Shown: positions 1-11,460 of the stretch, piece after piece | How positions within the stretch are numbered: position 1 is the stretch's first letter | Layout of the letters: every line of letters begins with the position of its first letter | Assembly (NCBI GenBank): GCA_026874595.1 | Contig: CM049310.1 | Location: 37,589,558 to 37,653,557, forward strand | Direction: 5' to 3' | From: Sipunculus nudus | Lineage: Eukaryota; Annelida; Sipuncula; Golfingiida; Sipunculidae | DNA: 64,000 nt | Made by a program: the position numbers and the translations under genes | The notes under the pieces: model-generated | Seen by the model: the letters and a program-made list of their open reading frames with translations, nothing else | Databases searched by the model: none | What the model was told of the DNA's origin: nothing

Positions 1-1094
1 AGCTGTGTATGATGCAAAGCAGGCAACATCCGAATAGCTTTTAGTTTGTCTTTCCCGGCAGTAACTCCATAGCCGTATTCTATTTTTATTAATAGAATAT
101 GATGATTAATAACTTCTTTTGGTTGTTTTATTCGCGTGTCTAACACAATTCTAGATCAAACTTACTACCCACAAGGCCGTATAGGCTATGTTTTTTTTTT
201 CTTGGATGCGTAAATCTATGTATATACAAACATACATACATACATACATACATACATACATACATACATTCATACATATACAATTAATAGTATATCCCTG
301 TTGTTTGAAGTCGAAGTATGTGTGTGTTTGGGGGGGTGTGTGTGACTATGAGTGAATGCAGTGATATGTAATTAAGGATAATGGCATCAACCCATGGAGA
401 TGTTATCCATTATACTATATAGAACAAAGAGTAGGACTCCAGCGTGAAGACTGTATATAGTAAGCTGTTTTCTTGTAATCTGCTTGTTTATTCGTGCAAT
501 TGTACTTTATATATATTTAAATCTTTTTTTTAACATGTTGTGATTTAATACCACTCATGAGACTATTCGATGTATAGTATTTCCAAAACTTCGGGAATAA
601 TGATTTATATAGAAATCTGTAACCGTAAAGCTGCTTATTGATTGAACGAAGTAATGATATTTACCAACTATTTGCCAATAGTTATAAAGCAATCTTTATG
701 TACATGGTTGGTGTGTTTAAAGAGTACAAAACAGAGCTAATGTCGATCTAGTTAATTTTAAATGCAGCATACTTGTAGGCCACATGTCGACAGAACTATC
801 GAACTTATATGCAGCCTATTTAGCATCCTCATCGAGATATACAGAGGGGTTCTGGACATGTGAAAGCACGGCTGTCGAATAGGGTCTTTTATACCGCTAG
901 TATATACATGGTCTACCCTCAAATACATGGCTATACGGTCACCTCATGCAATACGGCATTTCGGTAACCATATTTGAGATAATAGGAATTCTAGTTACCT
1001 GAACTTGTAATTAACTAAAGTTAGTTCATTTAATAACAATGTAAAAATATATTTGACAAATATAGGTGTGCAAGCACCGGCTAGGACCAACATG
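1..1094. other. Non-coding stretch with a CATA microsatellite
   Basis: AT-rich sequence with no convincing exon on either strand. The only regular structure is a (CATA)n tract at about 231-280, followed by scattered TA-rich runs. I see nothing else in it. Confidence 0.6.
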
Positions 1095-1268
1095 TTACCT
1101 ACCCTTCAGCGAGTCGCACAATTTTAGAACTCCAGACACATCATGAGAATCGTGTAGTTTGCCTGCTGACAACTCGGGACAATTCATATATTTTCTTCTT
1201 CTAAGAATTATCATAGTAAGTAGTACTGCAAGCAGCACTAGCACAAAGCGTAGACTTCGATTCCTCAT
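1095..1268 (-). CDS. Putative first exon of a type II membrane protein
   Basis: From the ATG at 1268 the minus strand encodes a short basic N-terminus (MRNRSLR), about 16 hydrophobic residues (FVLVLLAVLLTMIIL) and a basic stop-transfer patch (RRRKY), then a polar tail with two Cys. This is the usual shape of a signal anchor in Golgi glycosyltransferases or sulfotransferases, though no catalytic domain is present here. Reading continues to a stop at 1095. Possible splice donors lie just before it (GG|GTAGGT near 1103 or AG|GTAACA near 1099), so this may be exon 1 of a larger gene continuing off the left edge. The frame also opens upstream to 1361. It could equally be a chance ORF; no homologue is recognised. 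Confidence 0.3.
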   Translation of the reverse strand: MRNRSLRFVLVLLAVLLTMIILRRRKYMNCPELSAGKLHDSHDVSGVLKLCDSLKGR

Positions 1269-1359
1269 GCTCCCACTAACCAATGCGAGACACTGACGAT
1301 AGATCTTGATTGCTGTGCTTTTCGATCCCTCGTTAACTTGATAGGCATCGTATATCCAC

Positions 1360-1470
1360 ATCTATATCTATCTGTCTATATCTATCTATCTGACTATACA
1401 TCTATCTATCCATCTACAAGTATCTCTCTCTCTCTCTCTCTCTCCCTGTCTCTCTCTCTCTTTGTATATA
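1360..1470. repeat. CTAT and CT microsatellites
   Basis: An irregular (CTAT)n tract at about 1360-1415 is followed by a (CT)n run at about 1423-1463 with one interruption. These are simple repeats with no gene nearby on the plus strand. Confidence 0.85.
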
Positions 1471-2857
1471 TAAGATTATTAATATAAGATTATTTTCTCT
1501 ACGGAAAATAGAATGGAGCCAATCCTGTTTTCGAGCCAGAGGCACAACCCAGAAAGACTCATGTCAAAAACTAAACAAGGTTCCCAGGTCAATAAAGGGG
1601 GGGGGGGGGTTCCAAGCAACAAAATTGGTCTGGGAAACCTTTTAAAACGTGAATTCTGTTGATCCCAAGCCACAAAATTGGTCTGGGAACGCTTATAAAA
1701 GGTTGATTCTGCTGATGAAAAAGGATGGCTCCGGAACCATCGAGATTCCCTTGTGCGAGCCTATGTCAGGTTCACATTACGTCAGCGTTCCAACCGCTTC
1801 GGGAGTAAAACAAGCTTCAATGAAAAGACAGGTCCGCCTTCATATGCACCCCGTCAGATACACTTCTTAAATCCTTAAGGCTTTAAAAGGAGGTTAATTA
1901 ATTAACTGTCCAAAGAAATCATAGGTAAGAGCAAAATCTAGAGTTAAAAGTTATAACCAAAAATTGCGTCTTTCATTTAAACTCGTTTTTATATATGTAG
2001 ATATCATGCTGTTTAACTTCGAAAACAATGGCTGTAACGTTGTTTCATTCGGATATATTAGTTCATTTATATATATCATCACAAATATCTTCTTGAAAAC
2101 TAGATTTGTAAGTTGGTTAATTCAGAAACACAAAAAGATACAATGGCAGCTATCAAATGTGCTTCCATTTGGTGAAATTGCCACCATCAATGCATCTATA
2201 TAATCTATAAAATAAACATATTAAAAAAATGATCAACCGAATTAAAATGTATGAATGCTACAATCACAATAAGGAAGATGTAAAAATCTAACAGTATTAA
2301 TCCAACACATATAATTTAAATATAATTTAAACCTGTTGTAAAGAATAGATGTAAAGTAAAAATTGCACAAATAAGGCTATATACTGATGGTGTTTCCGGC
2401 ATTTCTTGTCCACTGTATATACAATGATATAAGATATTTAATATATATACAGGGCTTTCAATAGGGCAATATCTAAAGGGTCCGGGACCCCTGGGTCAAT
2501 ATTTTAGAGAGTCCAATGGGCTTTCATAGGGTCCCGAGGGTCCCTTCGTAATATTGAACGGTCTGCATCAAATTAAATAAGTTATTGTTTTTATTTTTTT
2601 TATACTAATTACTTATTTAATTATGCAAAAAGTAAAGACGCAGGTCATTGTATAATTTAAGCTTAATGTCTAAAATAATTGTTATATCTTAAAACTTATG
2701 TACCAAAAATCACTCACACCTTATGAAAAATCGAGAACTCTCAAACTTTAAAAGTTTTCCTCAGTTCCACAACATTACTCTGTATGAAATGTATAGACAT
2801 TAGGTCATTAATCAATCATGATTGATTGAAAAAAAAACACCTAGATTACTTCAACAG
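1471..2857. other. Non-coding stretch
   Basis: Contains a poly-G run at about 1597-1608 and a small segment at about 2450-2555 with repeated GGGTCC/GGGACC words that resembles a short degenerate dispersed repeat. The open frames here (for example 1649-1870 and 1964-2203, plus) show no protein-like conservation that I recognise. Confidence 0.5.
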
Positions 2858-3232
2858 CTAATGAAATGAAGACGTAGTCCCATAAACGAGCGGTTCTGAG
2901 CCTGCCCACTGAGGCGTATCAGTACTCATGTATCTGTCCTCGAGTAAGCATTTAGTTTCGTAAATAAATAGAACCTGTATACAGGTGAAATAAATTCGTT
3001 CATCAGCAAGAACACCACAAGATCTAGGTAGAGACACATTTATATAACCGCCATCGATATAACATAGGATTTCATAACGAGTCGCTGTACATAGATGTAA
3101 AAAATCCCATGCAATATAGACAAGGCGCGTTTGTCGTGAATGACAATTCATGATTTCAAAATGATTGTTACAAAACGGTTTAATTTGACGGAACAGATAT
3201 AAACAGCGGGGGATATACACATTTGAAACCAT
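2858..3232 (-). CDS. Unrecognised 124-codon ORF
   Basis: This is among the longer uninterrupted ORFs outside repeats and elements. A stop codon lies directly before its ATG at 3232. The product would be Cys- and Tyr-rich with no clear signal peptide, membrane span or known motif. There is a possible splice donor inside (ATACAG|GTTCTA, about 2970), so part of it could be an exon. An ORF of this length can also arise by chance in 64 kb read in six frames. I do not recognise it. Confidence 0.2.
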   Translation of the reverse strand: MVSNVYIPRCLYLFRQIKPFCNNHFEIMNCHSRQTRLVYIAWDFLHLCTATRYEILCYIDGGYINVSLPRSCGVLADERIYFTCIQVLFIYETKCLLEDRYMSTDTPQWAGSEPLVYGTTSSFH

Positions 3233-3419
3233 TTAGAGTAAACTGCACACTTAAAATGCATACAAATTATCACTCCCCCCTATTGCATTTATCCTCATAA
3301 TACCAGAAACTTGGTTTCAGACAACCTTGATAATATTATATGGTTAAGAATGAAAAATTGTTATGCAAGACTTCGGCTAAGCAGTTTATTTTTCCCGGGA
3401 TGTGTGTATGTGTGTGAGA

Positions 3420-3660
3420 TAACACTTTGATCTGGACAAACAAGGACGCCATTTTTCTGTGGTCAGACGCAGACGATCGTGAGTTAACTAATTAAGTATC
3501 CGGCCATTAATTAGGTCTTACTGGATTTCACAAGTAAACCGGGCGCCATGTTTACTCATGAACGATTGTGGCGGAGGAAGTGCAGTCTGAAACCGCGCGC
3601 GTCAGATGGGACGCTTTAGGGTTGATAGTCCATACCGGTTTCACGCGTCTCCAACGCTTA
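3420..3660. other. CpG-rich segment in AT-rich surroundings
   Basis: This segment is clearly richer in CpG than its neighbours (for example CGCGCGCGTCAG and GGGCGCCATG, about 3540-3650). It could be a promoter-like island or the end of a transposable element. No TATA box, ORF or start can be tied to it. The flanks to 4300 show nothing further except a short TA tract near 3679. Confidence 0.3.
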
Positions 3661-4302
3661 TTCCCTCATTCCTGAGAATATATATATATATATAGAGAGA
3701 ATTGCTCAATGCGGCTAAACAAAGTATGAGAGAGTACTATACACGTTAAATCATTCTGTTACAAAGTCTTAGTTTCACGCCTTAGGTTTAGGTGATGTTT
3801 ACACTCTGGCAATGGCAAGGTAACTGTTGATTAACATGCATCCAGCTGTTCTGTTATTTCTTTTTAGCACGGTGCGGTGGCTTTGAGGGGTGGCGGCATT
3901 TTGAAATAAGTTCACAACACTTGTTTAGCCTTATCTGTGCTTCCTGGCATTTGTTGCGCATTTCGTGGTATTTTTTCTTCAATATGGAGTTTGCATTACC
4001 CCGATGCACTCTTCGCTGTGTTGAATATTTCGATTATTTTCCAGGTGAATGAATGGCCAATGTTGATTCGTTTTAGATTCCAGACGTATTCAGGAACTTG
4101 TTTCCTTTTCGTATTGTTCATTCCCCAGTGATTTACTTTGGTGGTTATTGTATCTTGTTTTGAAACTACCACTTGCTAACCCGGTGTTGTAGTCAGCCTG
4201 CTGGTCAGTTATCAGGTTTGATTTATAAATTATGTACGATGCTAGGCAGTTTCCGTCAAGGGGGAACGTTTTCCCCTTCCGTTGCAGTTATATATATATA
4301 TC

Positions 4303-5446
4303 CAGTGGAACCCTGCCTTGCGACCACCCCACAATTGTGACCACCCAACAATTACTACCACTTTGCTTGGTCCCGAAATTTTATTTTAAGTTTATTTTTA
4401 TAAATAAATAACGACCACCCCTGAATTCAGAATAACGACCTGCTTTCTCTCATGGCCCTAACGCTGATTCGATCCCGCTAATGCAACCACCGCCGAGAAG
4501 TACTGAAACAACATTTATCACAAGTCAATGACTGCGTCTTGTCACAAGCGCCACAACGACAGATAAGAGTGGGGAACAAGGTTTCCCAACCCGAGTGTTA
4601 ATTTGGTCCCGCATATCATCCTGATTTGGTGTCCCCGATGAGACTCTTTTAGGCATAAGTTGTAGAGTAAAGAGGGTAACCATCGGTCTGATTACTTAAT
4701 GAGCCGAGTCTGGAGTCTTCGGCTAGTGATGCTTATTGCCCTTCAGTGATCACCTGTATTACAGCTACCCTAAGTGCGGAGAGCTTAATATTTCTACTCA
4801 TCACATATTGTTCGATCCCCATTAGTCAAATTAACGACCTAGTTAATTCTAAATGTGCTAAGCACACTGAGTATTGAGAAGTCAGTACAATGTATAAATA
4901 CAGCTTGCAATGGGGCAAATCCCACACATTGTCTTGCCTAATAAGATAGTTCAGTTTATTTCTCTACTTGTTCAGTTTGTGTTTAAATTGCTTGCTGTTG
5001 TGCGACTATGCTTCGGAAAGAGCTCTCCTTGAAGGAGAAAGTGGGCGTTAATTAAGGCGGTAACACTAGGACGCAGTCAGCGCCAACAGGCTTAGCAGTT
5101 TAGCGTCGGTAAAACTCAAGTGCATGCAAAATATACTCAAGCGGAAGGCTAAATATATTACAGCCACGTATTATGTTCAATGTGTGTTCAGTAGTTTGTC
5201 TTTGTATAAAAAAAACTTTTTGTTTTCTTTTCAGCTACACACAAAAATAATTCCTAATAAGGGTCCTTCGCTAAGTAAAATGTTAGTATAAATCACATTA
5301 AAGATATTCAAAAGATACACGCTGATATATATAGAACATCGGCGTGTTATATGCGACCAAAGTAAGAGATTCACAAATACAACCATCCCCAAATTACAAC
5401 CGCTTTGCACAGTCCCCGGGGTGGTCGTAATTGTGGGGTTCCACTA
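4303..5446 (+). mobile_element. pogo/Tigger-like DNA transposon remnant
   Basis: The left end begins CAGTGGAACCCTGCC and is followed by repeated GACCACCC words. The right end, read on the other strand, begins TAGTGGAACCCCACAATTACG, so the two ends are terminal inverted repeats of about 30-45 bp. CAGTGGAACC ends and insertion at TA are typical of the Tc1/mariner pogo/Tigger group. From about 5008 the plus strand encodes MLRKELSLKEKVGV followed by stops, which resembles the N-terminal psq/CENP-B-type helix-turn-helix of pogo transposases. The DDE domain is missing, so this is a deleted, non-autonomous copy. It is flanked on both sides by (TA)n, as expected for a TA target. Confidence 0.75.
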
Positions 5447-5448
5447 TG

Positions 5449-5495
<47 letters not shown>
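5447..5495. repeat. TA dinucleotide repeat
   Basis: A nearly pure (TA)n tract directly beside the right end of the pogo-like element. The short (TA)n at 4289-4301 on its left side suggests that the element inserted into one TA tract. Confidence 0.9.
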
Positions 5496-5497
<2 letters not shown>

Positions 5498-6282
5498 AGT
5501 TACCTGTCGCACTTCTTCATAGACCGCGATGTGTTGAACGTCCTGTATCAGGCACGTGGGATCCAACAATGAAATAAACAAAATTACGTCATTATGTAGA
5601 TTTTTTCAATGAAATAGCCTATAAATGGCGATCTGTATACTGAGAATAACAGGAATTTGAAGGTTAAGGCAGTAAAATGTCGAAAGCTTAATATTTCATG
5701 TCATTTTGCACAAACAGACCGGTTCACACAAACACCGTCAGTATCGCCCCATAGTTTCATAAAGTGACTGTAATGCAACTACAACGATGTATTCATAATA
5801 TTAATTTTCATTCAGCCGGTAAGATGCTATTATCTGCCCCTAGGGAAACCAGGAATACCTTAGACAGCCTACAGGCCTACCTTCGCTAAAATTCATTAAG
5901 AAGGGAAATGTACAGTTACCGATACCACTCAACAGTAATTGGTCAGGGAGTATGATTAAGGGGAACGAATGTTACCAAATTCCCCTGTATATTTGTGCGA
6001 GCGTCTGCCAAATATTTTATCACATATGTCCATGGCCATGACCATCCATTTCAAAGGTAGTTATTTAAATTTAGAGAATTTTTTTCTAATTGTGTAAAAC
6101 AAAAATGAAAAGAGGTGAATTTTGAAATATACGTATCAAGGTAACTGCTAAGTCTATCGATCCATCCACGACAGTAGTGGATATTTTCGAGACTTTTCAA
6201 GTTGTTAATTGGATAGTAATTGTACAGCGGTGAATACAAAACTTTGCAAACTTAAATGTTGATTTCATATATATATATATAT
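5496..6282. other. Non-coding stretch
   Basis: AT-rich sequence with no exon, element end or repeat that I can recognise. The minus ORF at 6051-6239 has no coding character. Confidence 0.5.
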
Positions 6283-6443
6283 AACAGGATGAATGAAGAC
6301 GCCTTAGTGTTGACTAACTGTTTAATTCAACCACGAGCTTTCGAAGCTTATAGCTTCTTTATATAGTGATGAAGAAGCTATAAGCTTCGAAAGCTCGTGG
6401 TTGAATTAAAAAGTTAGTCAACAAAAGGCGTCTTCATCCTGTT
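6283..6443. repeat. Near-perfect hairpin (foldback), about 75-bp arms
   Basis: The left arm, from AACAGGATGAATGAAGACGC to the AAGCTATAAGC region, pairs with the right arm ending GCGTCTTCATCCTGTT, with only a few mismatches and a loop of about ten bases (around 6362). Such a structure is typical of a foldback MITE or of a fold-back copy of a dispersed repeat end. TA tracts flank it on the left (6269-6282) and right (6482-6510). Confidence 0.85.
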
Positions 6444-6476
6444 ATCTATACACTGAGGGACTAACACGGCTACGCG

Positions 6477-6515
<39 letters not shown>

Positions 6516-6527
6516 GATATATAAGTT

Positions 6528-6667
6528 AATAAAATACATCAATTAAACTACGGTCACTACCTACAGGTTTTCTGCTTACTTCATGACACTCATCAGGTGA
6601 CCTGAAGAAGGTCATGATTTTAGCACGAAACCTACGGGTAGTGACAGTAATGCATTAATGTATTTTA
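6528..6667. repeat. Second hairpin, about 58-bp arms
   Basis: The left arm TAAAATACATCAATTAAACT... and the right arm ...TAATGTATTTTA form an inverted repeat around 6590-6605. The core words GGTCACTACC and GGTAGTGAC match across the loop. It lies less than 100 bp from the hairpin at 6283-6443 and has a similar layout with a different sequence. Confidence 0.75.
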
Positions 6668-7575
6668 TGAACTAATTACAGCTATACTTTGATGTATCGA
6701 ACACTTTAATCCTAAAATGGCAACCAAACCTTTTCAGTAATATATTATACTGAATATATATATTAACATTTCTGCACATGACCGAAAACTCCATTTCCAT
6801 GGTTACTTTTGTATTTTATTCTTCACTTTTTCCAAATGTTTATTCAGGAATGTGTCTCTTCGTGCTGCAATTTTAATTTTCGTTCAAAACCATTTCTATT
6901 GTGATTGCTCTTTTCATCAGAGAGTTCACATGGCGCATGATCAGTGACCTATTGGCCTCAACTTATATATACGTGTACAGCTTCTCAGGGCAGAACGCCT
7001 TTAGTTCATACTGTACACTGTTGATCCAGTCTTTCAGGAACCGTGATTTGTTTTCATACAGAAATCAACGTCTGTCAATGCAATATAGATTAGGTTTAAG
7101 CCTTATAGTGCGTCGAAAAATATACACAAAGACTATATATTCTTCTTTCATATGCACTCTTCATTTGAAAAAAAAATCCTTTGTAATAAAAAATAACTTT
7201 ATTATGATTTCCTGCTTTTCAATTACACACACGCATATATAGGTAGTTTGTTAGCCTATAACAGTGATGAAGTCAGGTGTTTGTTGTCATGTTGTTATGT
7301 TTTTCTTGTGTGTTTAAAATATAACCTCTGTAGTGAAAAACTATTATTTCTGCCTGAAATTCTTTAACACGCAGATGTTGGTATAAATGAAAAGCCTATT
7401 TTGTTTCTATTGATTTTCCTCGAAGATTTGACTTGATAATAATGCAACAAAACCAAAAAAAAAATGCATTTACAGCAAAGCATAGGATATTAAGGGAATC
7501 AGTGCAAAGCATTACCTTAAAAGTGTTCTTCAACATGTAAGTAATTCCATCATTTCTTTTAAGCTGCTGGCTCAC
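6668..7575. other. Non-coding stretch
   Basis: AT-rich, with no recognisable gene or repeat. The plus ORF 6901-7242 (113 codons) has no family resemblance that I can see and is probably chance. Confidence 0.45.
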
Positions 7576-7666
7576 CTTCCAAGTCCTTTTCCAGCTTGCC
7601 TGGTGGTAATGGATTTATACCGATCGATCTTTGGTGGATACCCGGAGAACCCGGTACTTCTATTCC
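7576..7666 (-). CDS. Putative internal exon, unrecognised gene
   Basis: On the minus strand a 91-bp segment lies between a possible acceptor (TTTTCGGGTAAG|) and a good donor (GGAAG|GTGAGC). Its open frame contains IHQRSIGINPLPPGKLEKD and has a coding-like composition (balanced, Pro/Gly/Lys rich) unlike the surrounding AT-rich DNA. Start phase 0 and end phase 1 would fit. I do not recognise the protein and could not find neighbouring exons with compatible phase. It may be an exon of a host gene with large introns, or part of an old element. Confidence 0.3.
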
Positions 7667-8981
7667 CTTACCCGAAAACATATCAACAATAAAGCAATTG
7701 CAGAGAGCCTAAAGAGAATATAAATCATGGGCATACAACACCTCTAATAATAAAAACAGTAAGTTAAAGATCCGAGAATAACATTTTAATATAACAGCAG
7801 AGAAAAACGGCAATAACAGCTGCATAAAAAAATGAACATAACAAGAAGATAGAAAATAAACCTTATGTAAAACAAGAAGTTGAAAACAACCTGGAAAAAC
7901 ACCATCAAAGAGTACAACTCTTTATCACACAAACACAAAATCCCATAATGAAGACTGCCAGCACCCCTTACAAAGAACGGAGCAGACATCAGTTAAATAT
8001 ATTCCTGGTTTCTTAGTCCGTATGTCTGATTGAAATAAGATTTCACATAAAGTACGTCTTTTGGCCCCGCCGATCCGCCTCTGGTTTGCAATTTTGGCGA
8101 CATTTATGTAAACATGTAAATATATTCGTTGTCATAAATAACTGTCAGCATGAACTTGGTATCAATCTTGCTGTCAATCTGTAACCAGTGTATGAATAAC
8201 TTCTATAGAGGTTTCGCACTAACGTCACATATAGCAAGTGGTGTTTGTTAATGCTGCCATCCTGAACGGCTTAAGCATGTCAGCAGACCACAGCTCAAGC
8301 AAAGGGAAAACTCACTTAAGCATAGTAACATATTCAAAGTATGCTAAAAGTTAAGATTCAGTGGCCTTAGGTCGCTACAAAGATTAAACTCACACTACGT
8401 GGTTGTTGAGATCGGTATTTAGTTTGAGGTAATCGGAATCAACATATTTTTTAATTCTTATATACCAACGATGAATTCCTCTGCCCCCATGTAGAAGCCG
8501 CCCATTCGTATACATTTGCTCGGCAACTTTCGAGGTGAAATCGGGTCACTGAAGAGTGACAGTGTTTATAAATGAAAAGTGTACAATTGAACACATGGCT
8601 GATCAGGAGATTCTGGTGGAGGTTTTAAGGCTCCGACTACAGGATCTAGTTTTTTTAATGGAATCCCTATCAGATTAAAGATGTACTGGTAATATATTTT
8701 CATGTTTCAAATTCCCTGGAGATCGCGGATCCTTAGCAAATAGATATACAGCCAACCCACCCCGAATTGGTTTAAGTTGTAGGGCTTTGAACAACACATA
8801 AATTGGATAAACTATTGAAACCATGGTTATAATGAAAAGATATTTATGAATGTCAAAAATCAACATACCTTTAATTAACAAGCTTTATTTCTTGTTCAGG
8901 GAAGCATTCGGATGAATGGGGAGTAGAGAGGACCTTTGAAAGCAAATTGCACAATTCAATTTTGTGGCCAATGAGCTTAGT
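7667..8981. other. Non-coding stretch
   Basis: No gene recognised. A segment at about 8400-8530 reads on the minus strand as MYTNGRLLHGGRGIH with stops nearby. This looks more like a decayed dispersed repeat than a host gene. Confidence 0.4.
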
Positions 8982-9066
8982 GCAGGAAAATCCCCAAGGC
9001 GCCCTCTGAAAAAAACGTGACAGACGTAAAGGACCATAAAGCACAAAAGTAATAGGGGCACTTATT
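8982..9066 (-). repeat. Dispersed repeat, copy 1 (inverted relative to 35.1 kb)
   Basis: Read on the minus strand this segment matches 35091-35162 on the plus strand, sharing words such as GTGCCCCT, CTTTTGTGCT, GGTCCT and GGGGATTTTC in the same order. It is a member of a dispersed repeat family of unknown class. Confidence 0.7.
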
Positions 9067-10839
9067 GGAGGAATATTTAAATCATTTATTTTGCAGTTTC
9101 ATAGGACATAATTCCGCAAAATAAAGCAAACATGTCCTTAAAAAGCACATCGCCGATACGTTTGCGAATCAGAATGGAAGCAGGTAACCCTTTGTTTAGA
9201 ATAAAAAAATAAATATTAATCATATAGAAGGTGTATATCGAATTTTTTATGGTGCCATATTTCTTCTAGCTGATACATTTTTGGCTATCAGGATATATTG
9301 GTTTATCCTGTCCGTACCGTATTGTATGTTGCCTCTGTCTCATACCCTTACATTATTTCTTCCTGTTAGTGTTATCCTTGACTTTCTTTAGCAGAGTTAT
9401 GGGATCTTCTGTTTTCCTAAACTGTCGTAGGTCTTACAAAGATAAAGAAGAAATGTATATTTTTCCATATTGTTCTTTTCATATTTTTGGTTCCAAATTC
9501 TTTTAAATTATATAAGACAAACAAAAAGATCGGCGGTCTAATAACAGATGTCTTTACCTTTAAATAGAATAGCTTAATTTAACGCCTACTAGTGGACAAT
9601 TTAGCTCTACAAAATAGATGCCTTCACTTCATTATAATACAGTGGATTTATGTCCTTGCCCCAAGCCCAATTTTCTCCACCGTACCATCAAACATTATTT
9701 TGCTACCTATATTTCCTTATTAATGATGCAGACAGGTATTAAAAATAAATTTAACTAGAAAATTACATTCCATCTAATACAAGTCTCCGCCATTAGCATA
9801 CACTTATTTGGCCCATACTGCCAGGTTTATTTGTGCATAAGTGACTTTGCATTTTTTTATATTCCTTGATAACATTCCAAAGTCCGGTTCATGTGCCCCA
9901 CCCACCCCAAAATCTATTTTTTTTCTTTTGTCCTTTTCCGAAATGCACCTAATTTTTCATGACCCTCTGTTCATAATTGCGTTAGTTATGTTGTGGACAA
10001 ACACACACAAACACACGAACGGGGACGTAGCATACCCAACAAAATAAAACTATGTAGAGTGCAGCATTTAGAGTACATGCTTCTATTATACTTATATACC
10101 GTTATAAGCATGAGGTTTTCTTGACCGCTGCTATATCAACAATACTAAGAGTATAAAATCTGATGATAAGTTTACCACCCTACTTAAGAAATACATAAAA
10201 CGTTTTACTTAAAATGGGCAAAGTAAAAAGTGAAATATAAACATTAAGAGAAAATAATTGATTTTTCCCTTTTGGAAATCAGTCCCACGTTTATTAATCC
10301 ATCTACTGGTCCATGTTTAAATTCATAATTTCTTGATCTATTAAATTAAATTACCAACTGTGGATAGAGGTAGAGGGGATCCTAGAAACATTTTTCGGTG
10401 TCATCGTACACCGTAATGGAAACGACCTGTACACCATTGGCGTGAAAGCTGGGATACTTAAGTCAAAGTTCACCAGAAATGAGTTTTCCCTTTGCCCTTA
10501 ACGTTTACTGACCAACACTGATATCAACACAGAAGAGAGGATATCTGTAAGAGAAGCACTGAAAAAGAGCGCTTCAGGAGGCCAAGGATTTTTGCGTTGC
10601 AGTTGTGCAAGTTCTGGGTCAATGAAGTGTAGTTTCAAGGCCAATCTGAAGTGTAACAGTCGCTGCCACAACAGTCTGTCATGCAGTAATAAGTAAAAAG
10701 CGGTTATATATTGCACTTCAAAGTGCTCCTGCATTAAAGCTTTGTTTTAAAACAATATTCTGTGTTACAAGAGCGAAAAATAAAATAAACTGATTTTTTA
10801 ACCGACCATAAGTGTTCTCATTCAGCAAGAAATAGCATT
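9067..10839. other. Non-coding stretch
   Basis: No convincing exon. The minus ORF 10498-10734 (78 codons, Leu-rich start) has slightly higher GC than its flanks but no motif or splice signals that I can support. Confidence 0.4.
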
Positions 10840-10965
10840 CAGTCATTACGTGAAATGACTGGGCCCAAATTTCAGTCATTACGTGTAATGCCTGGAAATT
10901 TTAGTCATTTCATGAAATGCCTGAGTGAAACAGTCATTTCACGAAATGCCTGGTTTCACAAATTG
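10840..10965. repeat. Four tandem units each holding a short palindrome
   Basis: Four diverged units of about 28-35 bp share CAGTCATT...AATGCCTG. Inside each unit is a palindrome of the type CATTTCATGAAATG or CATTACGTGAAATG. The sequence could form a series of small hairpins. Class unknown. Confidence 0.75.
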
Positions 10966-10974
10966 CCTGTAACA

Positions 10975-11460
10975 TATATAAATCTCACATAGCTTTTTAT
11001 CATAGGCAAAATTGATGGCGCCACCTTCAACCATTTTGCACAGCGTCCGTCTGTTTGTCTACCGTGGGATAAAATCACTCATATCTCGGCAGTGGTTTGA
11101 CTTATCTGCATAAAATTTGCAGGTTTATACATCTTGGGTAGCTTTCTGGATTTTGTGGCAGGTGACGCCACCTATATTTATGTTTACGCTGCATATATCC
11201 AGGCTTATATTTCGGAAACTGTTTGACCGATTGGGCCAAGATTTTCCATGTGTATAGATCTTGCATAGCTCTTTATCATAGGCAAAAAACTGGTGGCGCC
11301 ACTTGCAACCATTTTTGCACAGCGTCCATCTGTTTGTCTGCCGTGGGATAAAATATCTCGGCAGTGGTTTGACTTTTTGCATCAGTATACAATTTTGACA
11401 GCTTTCTGGATTTTGTGGTAGGTAGCGCAACCTACACACACATTTCGGCTGCAGAGATCC
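10975..11460. repeat. Tandem duplication, about 285-bp period
   Basis: Two diverged copies begin near 10982 and 11267. They share TTTATCATAGGCAAAA, GCACAGCGTCC, CTGTTTGTCT, CCGTGGGATAAAAT, CTCGGCAGTGGTTTGACT and TTTCTGGATTTTGTGG in order. The overlapping minus ORF 11125-11439 is a by-product of the repeat. Confidence 0.85.

Noticed and set aside
231-280. Regular short repeats considered as a CRISPR array
   Set aside because: It is a tetranucleotide microsatellite with no spacers, and the DNA is eukaryotic.
6590-6650. Hammerhead-ribozyme-like words (CTGAAGA...CGAAAC) in the second hairpin
   Set aside because: The conserved CTGATGA core is altered and no three-stem arrangement can be drawn.
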